From: Woeseiaceae bacterium
GTDB lineage: Bacteria; Pseudomonadota; Gammaproteobacteria; Steroidobacterales; Woeseiaceae
Assembly: GCA_013043165.1 (NCBI GenBank)
Contig: JABDOQ010000005.1
Coordinates: 1-48,103, forward strand
Length of the DNA stretch: 48,103 bases
Direction of reading: 5' to 3'
In this document: positions 42,771-48,103 of the stretch, one piece after another
How the letters are laid out: each line of letters begins with the position of its first letter
Numbering within the stretch: the stretch's first letter is position 1
Notes under the pieces: model-generated
What the model was told of the DNA's origin: nothing
Databases searched by the model: none
What the model saw: the letters and a program-made list of their open reading frames with translations, nothing else
Position numbers and translations under genes: made by a program

Positions 42771-43253
42771 ATGAAACTTTACACACCGTTGATCATTGGG
42801 CTGGTTTTTGGCCTGGCGGGTTGCGCCGAGAAGGAAAAAGCGTCAGCGCCGCAGCAGGCTAGCGATGCCGCGACGACGTCTGCCGAAACGATCGCTGCCG
42901 AAACGGCCGAGGTCGGAACTCAGGAGACCGAAAAAGAGGTAATGGGCACTGCGGCATTCATATCGCACATGCACCATCACGCAAGCCAGCTCGAGCGCCT
43001 GAATGCGGCGCTGGAGGCGGGCAGTCTTGCAGCGGCGCAGAGGCCGGCCTACTGGTTGTCCGGGCATGATGACACCATCGAAGTGCCCGATGAATGGAGG
43101 GTGTATGTCGACGGCATGCGCAGCGGCGCCAGTGGCGTTTCTGACGCGTCCGATCTTGTGGCTGCACGGGCTGCGGCCAAGCGCATCGCCGACAACTGCC
43201 AGGGTTGCCATACGGCGGCGGGCATAGACCTGGTCACGCTGCAACCGGATTAG
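42771..43253 (+). CDS. Small cytochrome c lipoprotein with C-terminal haem site
   Basis: 160 residues. The lipobox LAGC gives Cys18, followed by an Ala/Glu/Thr-rich linker to about 55. A helical domain (HMHHHASQLERLNAALEAG, then VYVDGMRSGA, DASDLVAARAAAKRI) ends with CQGCH at 143-147 close to the C-terminus. Position of the haem site at the end of a helical bundle recalls cytochrome c prime (class II). It is periplasmic and lipid-anchored. It converges on another cytochrome c gene 28 bases away. The electron partner is unknown. Confidence 0.82.
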   Translation: MKLYTPLIIGLVFGLAGCAEKEKASAPQQASDAATTSAETIAAETAEVGTQETEKEVMGTAAFISHMHHHASQLERLNAALEAGSLAAAQRPAYWLSGHDDTIEVPDEWRVYVDGMRSGASGVSDASDLVAARAAAKRIADNCQGCHTAAGIDLVTLQPD

Positions 43254-43281
43254 GCCGGGCCTCGAATGGCCGGGGCTGTGG

Positions 43282-43743
43282 CTAGTAGCCCGGATACATG
43301 CGGTACTGAAAGTCGGGTGCCACGACCTTGTAGTACGGTTGCAGGAACATAACGAGATCGACCAGTTCCTGGACGGTCATATATTCGTTGTAGATGTACA
43401 TCCTGGACTCGCCGTCCTCTGATACGACCTGTTGCGCGTAACCCGTGGCCAGTTTGTGTGACGGATTGATGATCGCTGTTATCAGCTGGCCATAGGTCCT
43501 GACCTGCGTTACAGAACCACCCAGCTCAACGTAGGGCGGCGCGTGACCCGGTACGCCGGGCAGCTGCTCACCTTTGATCGTGTGGCACTGATTACATTGC
43601 ATGTAGAGGAATACCTCGCGACCGGCCTCGGCGTCGCCGTCCGGCAGCCGAAAGCCCTTTTCCGACATCATGGTTTCGCCACCGCAACCACCGAGTGCGA
43701 CGAGGCTGGCCAAGAATAATGCCAGTACAGAACGTGCGTTCAT
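43282..43743 (-). CDS. Cytochrome c lipoprotein
   Basis: 153 residues from ATG 43743. The signal peptide ends at Cys20 (VALGGCGG). One haem site, CNQCH, is at residues 50-54, followed by GEQLPGVPGHAPP and a C-terminal FLQPYYKVV. The most likely axial Met is in the C-terminal part (MYIYNEYMTVQEL). An upstream start at 43797 is open but adds a non-secretory stretch. It is a periplasmic electron carrier of class I type. Confidence 0.85.
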   Translation of the reverse strand: MNARSVLALFLASLVALGGCGGETMMSEKGFRLPDGDAEAGREVFLYMQCNQCHTIKGEQLPGVPGHAPPYVELGGSVTQVRTYGQLITAIINPSHKLATGYAQQVVSEDGESRMYIYNEYMTVQELVDLVMFLQPYYKVVAPDFQYRMYPGY

Positions 43744-43871
43744 GACAAGCCTCCTGATCGAGCAAGCTCGAATCACTTTGCCAGTTATTTTTAGCACGGA
43801 GAAGCACTTACGAGAATCCGGGAAAACCGCAGGCGACTGACGAATGCTCTGTAAAGGGGTAAGATCGGGGG

Positions 43872-44831
43872 GTGAACTACGACCTGATCGGTGATATTCA
43901 CGGCCACAGCGAGCCGCTGGTCGAACTGCTCGAAAAGCTCGGCTATCGCCTGTCTAACGGCGTCTACCGGCAGCCCGAAAGGCAGGTCATCTTCCTCGGC
44001 GATTTCATCGACCGGGGACCCAATCAACGCGACGTCATCAGTATCGTCCGCCCCATGATCGAAGAGGGCGCGGCGCTGTCTGTAATGGGCAACCATGAAT
44101 TCAATGCCATCGCCTGGTTCACCGAGGATCCCGAGAGACCTGGCCAGTATCTAAGGGAGCACACGGATCGGCACCGGCGTCAACACCAGGTGTTCCTCGA
44201 TGCCTACCAGGGAGCGCTTGACTATGCCGAACTCATCGAGTGGTTTCGCACTTTGCCGCTGTGGCTGGATCTGCCGGGCTTACGCGTGGTGCACGCCTGC
44301 TGGGACGATGCGCTGGTAGCGGACCTGGAAGTTTGCTTTCCGTCGATTAATCAGTATCTGGACGATAATTTGCTGCTGCGTGCATCGCGCAAGGGGCGTA
44401 GCGAGCACGACGCGATCGAGACCTTGTTGAAAGGCAAGGAAATCGAACTGCCCAAGGGGCACATGTTCTTTGACAAGGATGGACATGCACGGCACGAGGT
44501 TCGCGTTCGCTGGTTCGATGGTGACGCACGCACCTACCCTGATGCATTCCTCGGACCTGAGAAAGTAAGGAGTAATATTCCCGAGGACCCGATCGGCGCT
44601 GACCACCTGCTGCAATACTCGCACGACGCACCGCCTGTTTTCATTGGGCATTATTGGTTAGACACGGAGCCGACGCTGCTGGCGCCCAATATTGCGTGCC
44701 TGGACTACAGCGTCGCGGCCGAGGATGGCGGCATGCTGGTGGCGTACCGCTGGGATGGCGAGCAGGTGCTCAGCAACGAAAAGTTCGTGACTGTGGCGCG
44801 GGAGCCATCACAGGCGCCCACTGGCGCGTGA
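43872..44831 (+). CDS. Metallophosphoesterase (calcineurin-like)
   Basis: 319 residues. The phosphoesterase motifs are in order: GDIHG (Asp8/His10), GDFIDRGP (about 43-50), GNHE (about 73-76), and later VVHACW and GHYWL with the third-domain His residues. The spacing fits PrpE/PP2A-like serine-threonine or dinucleoside tetraphosphate phosphatases. No signal peptide is present, so it is cytoplasmic. The GTG start at 43872 has a GGGG just upstream. The next gene encodes an AAA-FHA protein; dephosphorylation of FHA ligands is a speculative link. Confidence 0.88.
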   Translation: MNYDLIGDIHGHSEPLVELLEKLGYRLSNGVYRQPERQVIFLGDFIDRGPNQRDVISIVRPMIEEGAALSVMGNHEFNAIAWFTEDPERPGQYLREHTDRHRRQHQVFLDAYQGALDYAELIEWFRTLPLWLDLPGLRVVHACWDDALVADLEVCFPSINQYLDDNLLLRASRKGRSEHDAIETLLKGKEIELPKGHMFFDKDGHARHEVRVRWFDGDARTYPDAFLGPEKVRSNIPEDPIGADHLLQYSHDAPPVFIGHYWLDTEPTLLAPNIACLDYSVAAEDGGMLVAYRWDGEQVLSNEKFVTVAREPSQAPTGA

Positions 44832-44852
44832 TAAACTGGCGGCCGGAATTAA

Positions 44853-44903
44853 CACATTATGGAATCTTGGCCACGCCAAACCGCGTATTAGCGCCATAAT
44901 GTG
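44853..44903. promoter_or_regulatory. 10-base inverted repeat upstream of the AAA-FHA gene
   Basis: CACATTATGG (44853-44862) and CCATAATGTG (44894-44903) are exact reverse complements separated by 31 bases, with a small inner dyad TTGG-CCACG-CCAA. It lies 26 bases before the ATG at 44929. It could be a paired operator or an RNA leader structure. Confidence 0.45.
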
Positions 44904-44928
44904 GCTTAGATAACAAATAAGAAAAACT

Positions 44929-46098
44929 ATGCAAGCACATGATTCTTCATTGATTAGCAGGGCCTTCGGAGAACACACCGATGCCGGGCTCATCGTTGCG
45001 TACCAGTCGCACCAGGATGCGCTGCGATTCCTGTCGTCAGCGCTTGACCGGATGAACGGTGTGGCGCTGCTGCGCGGGCCTACGGGTTCGGGCAAGAGTA
45101 CGATTGTCAAAGAGCAGCTCGCCTGGTCCTCGCGCGATGCGGCCGTCGCCATGGTCGATGGCGTTCACCTGAGGCCGCGCCGGCTGTTAACGGACATGTT
45201 GTCGCAATTTGGCGTGCAAACTGCCTCCGAGCAAGATGAGCAGCTGCTGCACAAGCTCAATAACTTTGTGACGCAGCAGACGCGGCTCGCACGGCCACCC
45301 GTGCTGATTATCGACAACGCCGATCGCATGACGTCGAGCGCGCAGCGCCTGTTGAACTGGCTCGCGGCGCTGGAAGCGCGCGGCAACTTTGCGCTGCGCA
45401 TCATTCTGACCGGTAAAGAGGAATTGTCTGCGTTGCCACGGCAGAACAGCATGCGCAACCTCGCGCGACGCCACCCGGCGACGTACTCGCTCAACCCGTT
45501 GACAGAACAGGAAGCAATAATTTATCTCCGCACGCGCTTGATTGCGGCCGGCGGCGAACGCAGCGACAAGGTGTTCCCGCTCGATGTCTGTGAACGGTTG
45601 CACAAGCTGTCCTGCGGCTGGCCGGGTGCCTTGAACGAGCGCGCGATCGACGCCATGGATCGAATGACGGAGCTGAAGTCCGCCAGGCGCGTACCGCGTA
45701 TCATCGTTTCACGAGACGGCGTGACCGAAGCGGAGTACGAATTGACCGAGCGACAGTACGTCATCGGACGCGCCGAAATCGCCGACATAATTATCGAAGA
45801 TACCTATGTCAGCAAGATGCACGCCATGCTGCAGGTCTATTCGAATGCCATCGTGCTGGTCGACCTGAACAGCACCAACGGCACGACGGTCAACTCCCGC
45901 ATCGTCGTGAAATCGGTCCTCAAGAGCGACGATGTCATTACGCTCGGCCGGCATCGGCTGAAAATCGCGGACGCACCGGCGATCAGCGAAGAGATGGGCG
46001 AGGCCATCAAGGCATCGGACACGATAACGATGCAAAATCTCGACGACTTCCGTCGCGCACGCGCCCGGCGTACGGTCACGATGCTGAAACACAAATAA
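44929..46098 (+). CDS. ExeA-like AAA ATPase with C-terminal FHA domain
   Basis: 389 residues. The AAA domain has Walker A GPTGSGKST (50-58), Walker B VLIIDNAD (125-132) and an arginine-rich sensor segment (RNLARRHPATYSL). It resembles the ExeA/GspA-type and exosortase-associated ATPases. The C-terminal part (about 268-345) is an FHA domain: YVIGRAEIADIII, YVSKMHAML, NSTNGTTVNS, keeping the Arg, Ser, His and Asn/Gly positions. It is cytoplasmic, possibly membrane-associated through partners. Such ATPases occur near secretion or exosortase/polysaccharide loci, which matches the PEP-CTERM protein at 6389. Confidence 0.87.
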   Translation: MQAHDSSLISRAFGEHTDAGLIVAYQSHQDALRFLSSALDRMNGVALLRGPTGSGKSTIVKEQLAWSSRDAAVAMVDGVHLRPRRLLTDMLSQFGVQTASEQDEQLLHKLNNFVTQQTRLARPPVLIIDNADRMTSSAQRLLNWLAALEARGNFALRIILTGKEELSALPRQNSMRNLARRHPATYSLNPLTEQEAIIYLRTRLIAAGGERSDKVFPLDVCERLHKLSCGWPGALNERAIDAMDRMTELKSARRVPRIIVSRDGVTEAEYELTERQYVIGRAEIADIIIEDTYVSKMHAMLQVYSNAIVLVDLNSTNGTTVNSRIVVKSVLKSDDVITLGRHRLKIADAPAISEEMGEAIKASDTITMQNLDDFRRARARRTVTMLKHK

Positions 46099-46102
46099 TA
46101 AT

Positions 46103-46155
46103 TTGGGGACATTCTTAATTTAGTGTATTAACGCGTTAAATTAAGAATGTCCCTA
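46103..46155. repeat. Long perfect hairpin (REP-like element or bidirectional terminator)
   Basis: GGGACATTCTTAATTTA (46106-46122) pairs perfectly with TAAATTAAGAATGTCCC (46137-46153), 17 base pairs, extendable by a G-U and two A-T pairs to about 20, with a 14-base loop. It begins 4 bases after the AAA-FHA stop. Its GGGGAC ends and AT-rich core, together with GAGTCTGACCCC near 46399-46410, recall REP elements mobilised by tyrosine REP-associated transposases; none is in the window. Confidence 0.6.
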
Positions 46156-46169
46156 ATTTTGTCGAATAT

Positions 46170-46400
46170 ATGCTCAAGCGGCACAAAATAGGGGAGGCGC
46201 CAATCTGGCAGCGCAAACTGACCGTCTTTGTCGGAGCTTTGTTTGCTGCCACCCTGCTTCTTTTCGCCGTCTGGGCGATCACTCTCTTTATAGATTCGGC
46301 CGATGTCGACGACTGCCTGGACGATGGCGGTAGCTACGACTACGAACGCGGGCGTTGCGACTTCGAGGTGAATCACGCGAACCCAGAATCTCGAGATTGA
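46170..46400 (+). CDS. Small one-helix membrane protein with a two-Cys tail
   Basis: 76 residues. A basic N-terminus (MLKRHKIGEAPIWQRK) precedes one hydrophobic helix (about 17-40). The tail has DDCLDDGGSYDYERGRCDFE, a spacing of Cys and Gly-Gly seen in small gammaproteobacterial membrane proteins of unknown role. With an in-out orientation the Cys pair could form a disulfide in the periplasm. It follows the REP-like hairpin by 15 bases, without a clear ribosome site, so its promoter is uncertain. Function unknown. Confidence 0.6.
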   Translation: MLKRHKIGEAPIWQRKLTVFVGALFAATLLLFAVWAITLFIDSADVDDCLDDGGSYDYERGRCDFEVNHANPESRD

Positions 46401-46417
46401 GTCTGACCCCGGCTTGC

Positions 46418-48100
46418 TCAGGCCACGTCCGCCACAGACTCATCACGCTCGGCCGCCGGCTCCTCGTTCATTTCATAGGCACCCTTCAAAGTGGCAACGT
46501 GTTCATTCCATACCTTGTCGAAGCGCGCGTTGTCGACCACGGGCCGTTTGATCATGCGGCGCAGCAGAAGCTGCTGCCGCTTCGTGGTGACCGATTTGCC
46601 ATAGAGCTGCAGGGCATAGCGCGAGAAGTCACGCACCATCACGTCGAAGATCTGATCCAGCAAGTCGTCATCGATGGCGTAGATCTTGGCGTTCTCGATG
46701 ATCAGCTGGCCGTATACGACCAGCGTGAACAGCTCGCCGAGGTTCAGCAGGAAGTCGATGTCTTTGGCCTGTTCTTTTGAGGGCCGCGCCACCGCTAACA
46801 ATATCTTGAGATAGCGGATCTGTTTTTTGAAGATGTTGGCGTTCGGCAAATCGACCCCGGCGTAAGTCTCCTTGTAATCGTGGAATCGAATCTTGCCGAG
46901 GCCCTTCGTCGGACCCTGGTCGAAAAGAAAGTCATCGTTGACCGGCTCGTCGCGCTGCTCGATGATTGGGAATTGCGCGGGCTTGAAGAAGTAGTTGCCC
47001 ATGAATTTGATGATCAGGGCCATGTTCACGTGCACGGTGCCTTCGAGCTTGGGCAGTGCGCGGATATCGCGCGCCGCCATCTCGAAGAACATGTCCTTCT
47101 CAAAACCCTTGGCCGCGATGACGTCCCAGAGATGGTCGATGACCGCTTCGCCCTGGGTCGTGACCTTCATCTTCACCATTGGGTTGTACAACAGGTAGCG
47201 CCGGTCCTCGCTCGATGCAGAGCGCATGTAGTCGGACGCCCTGAGTGCAAACAGCTTCATCGAGACCAGGCGCACGTAAGCATCGACGAAAAGCTGGCGG
47301 ATGTGGGGGAAGTCGGTCACCTGGCTGCCGAACAACTGCCGGTTGCCGGCGTGATCGATTGCCTCGTAAAAAGCGTGCGTGCACATGCCGATCGACGCCC
47401 AGCCGAGGTTGTATTTGCAAAAATTGATCGTATTCAGTGACGCATCCCAGGCTTCGGTGCCACGCGAGAGAATCTCAGCGTCAGTAATCGGGTAATCGTG
47501 CAAAGCGAACTCGGCGACAAAGTTTTGCGAGTTGCAGACGTTCTTGACGCACTCGTACTTCTGATGCCGCGGCTCGACGACGAAGAAGACGTAGTCGTCG
47601 GTGCCGTCGATCTTGCCGAAGGTCGACACCAGGCCCGCTTTGTTGCCGTTGCCGATATAGTATTTGCGGCCGCGAGCGACGTAGCTGCCGTCGTCCTGCG
47701 GGAACAGCTTCATATCTGACGAGTAGATGTCGGCGCCATGCTCCTTTTCCGACAGCCCGAACGCGAATATGTGGCCGTCTTGCAAGAGCTGCGCGGCCTT
47801 TGTCCTGACAGCCTCGTTACCGGATATCCAGATGGGTCCAAGGCCGAGCATGCTGACCTGCCAGGTATACCAGTAGGCGAGGCCGTAGAAACCGAGAATT
47901 TCGTTGAATTCGCAATTACGCCAGCTGTCCCAGCGAACGTCTTTGGCGCCGTCCGCGTATTGCGGTGGTGTCATCAGCTTGGCAAAAATCTTCTCGCGGG
48001 CGACAAAGTCGAGAAAGTCTGAGTACCAGACACGCTCGTGGTCGTCCTCCTTGATGCGGCGCCGGCCCTTGTTCTCGAAAAACTCGATGGTCTTGCGCAT
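46418..48100 (-). CDS. Acyl-CoA dehydrogenase (long form; 5' end at window edge)
   Basis: 560 residues from an ATG at 48100, only 3 bases from the window edge; the true start may lie outside. Family features: LGPIWISGNEAVRTK, FAFGLSEKEHGADIYS (flavin region), KYYIGNGNKAGLV, and the C-terminal helical half with LWDVIAAKGFEKDMFFEMAARDI. It is longer than the usual 380 residues, as in the FadE-like large acyl-CoA dehydrogenases. It oxidises fatty acyl-CoA to enoyl-CoA in the cytoplasm using FAD. The catalytic base cannot be assigned with certainty by eye. It converges on the small membrane protein gene with 17 bases between stops. Confidence 0.85.
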   Translation of the reverse strand: MRKTIEFFENKGRRRIKEDDHERVWYSDFLDFVAREKIFAKLMTPPQYADGAKDVRWDSWRNCEFNEILGFYGLAYWYTWQVSMLGLGPIWISGNEAVRTKAAQLLQDGHIFAFGLSEKEHGADIYSSDMKLFPQDDGSYVARGRKYYIGNGNKAGLVSTFGKIDGTDDYVFFVVEPRHQKYECVKNVCNSQNFVAEFALHDYPITDAEILSRGTEAWDASLNTINFCKYNLGWASIGMCTHAFYEAIDHAGNRQLFGSQVTDFPHIRQLFVDAYVRLVSMKLFALRASDYMRSASSEDRRYLLYNPMVKMKVTTQGEAVIDHLWDVIAAKGFEKDMFFEMAARDIRALPKLEGTVHVNMALIIKFMGNYFFKPAQFPIIEQRDEPVNDDFLFDQGPTKGLGKIRFHDYKETYAGVDLPNANIFKKQIRYLKILLAVARPSKEQAKDIDFLLNLGELFTLVVYGQLIIENAKIYAIDDDLLDQIFDVMVRDFSRYALQLYGKSVTTKRQQLLLRRMIKRPVVDNARFDKVWNEHVATLKGAYEMNEEPAAERDESVADVA

Positions 48101-48103
48101 GAT

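Overview
This window looks like a chromosomal segment from a free-living, aerobic, GC-rich gammaproteobacterium, most plausibly of a marine or sediment lineage. The evidence is: a YaeH/DUF3461 gene and a YceH gene; a TPR/TolB-like protein with the N-terminus common in that class; a PEP-CTERM protein behind a sigma-54 promoter; several c-type cytochrome lipoproteins; an RND pump; and a large acyl-CoA dehydrogenase. No phage, IS element or CRISPR array is visible. The species assignment is inference.

Layout. 1-4 kb: a TerC membrane protein (running off the left edge), then UDP-glucuronate decarboxylase, a SAM methyltransferase and a GT17-like glycosyltransferase, a small sugar/surface set. 4.4-7.3 kb: a membrane TPR protein and a PEP-CTERM protein with a textbook -24/-12 promoter and terminator. 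7.4-8.3 kb: two near-identical tRNA-Gly genes (anticodons CCC and GCC) flanking a DUF3461 gene. 8.3-11.6 kb: an MFS transporter, a PQQ-type sugar dehydrogenase-like lipoprotein and a cytochrome c lipoprotein. 11.7-14.2 kb (minus): a LuxR-type regulator and a long coiled-coil FHA protein.

14.75-21.2 kb is the outstanding region: six same-strand genes coding for two tandem paralogous secreted proteins made largely of Asp-Asn-Ser repeats, a small secreted protein, a C39 cysteine peptidase, a membrane-anchored coiled-coil protein with an internal Arg-Gly-Gly site, and an outer-membrane beta-barrel with an N-terminal coiled coil. The last genes have the architecture of the Pseudomonas functional-amyloid (Fap) machinery (FapD peptidase, FapF channel), but the subunits are unlike FapB/FapC. 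I read it as a divergent Fap-like fibre or matrix system, probably controlled from the long upstream region with its operator-like dyads and by the divergent LuxR/FHA pair.

21.4-29.1 kb: YceH; a TolC fused to a substrate-binding-like domain, with its adaptor and RND pump; and a small beta-barrel protein. 29.4-31.8 kb: a Rieske-glutamate synthase fusion and an SDR. 31.9-36.4 kb: a CsgG/HfaB-like protein without a lipidation cysteine (minus), an alpha/beta hydrolase with a small HEAT-like partner, and an amidohydrolase lipoprotein. 36.5-41.1 kb (minus): a coiled-coil/helix-hairpin-helix protein and a two-gene c-di-GMP module (substrate-binding lipoprotein plus GGDEF/EAL protein). 41.2-48.1 kb: M20 peptidase, two cytochrome c lipoproteins, a metallophosphatase, an ExeA-like AAA-FHA ATPase, a strong REP-like hairpin, a small membrane protein and an acyl-CoA dehydrogenase.

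Taken together the region is rich in surface and matrix functions (PEP-CTERM, Fap-like fibres, CsgG-like protein, sugar nucleotide and glycosyltransfer enzymes) and c-di-GMP and FHA signalling. That suits a surface-attached or aggregate lifestyle.
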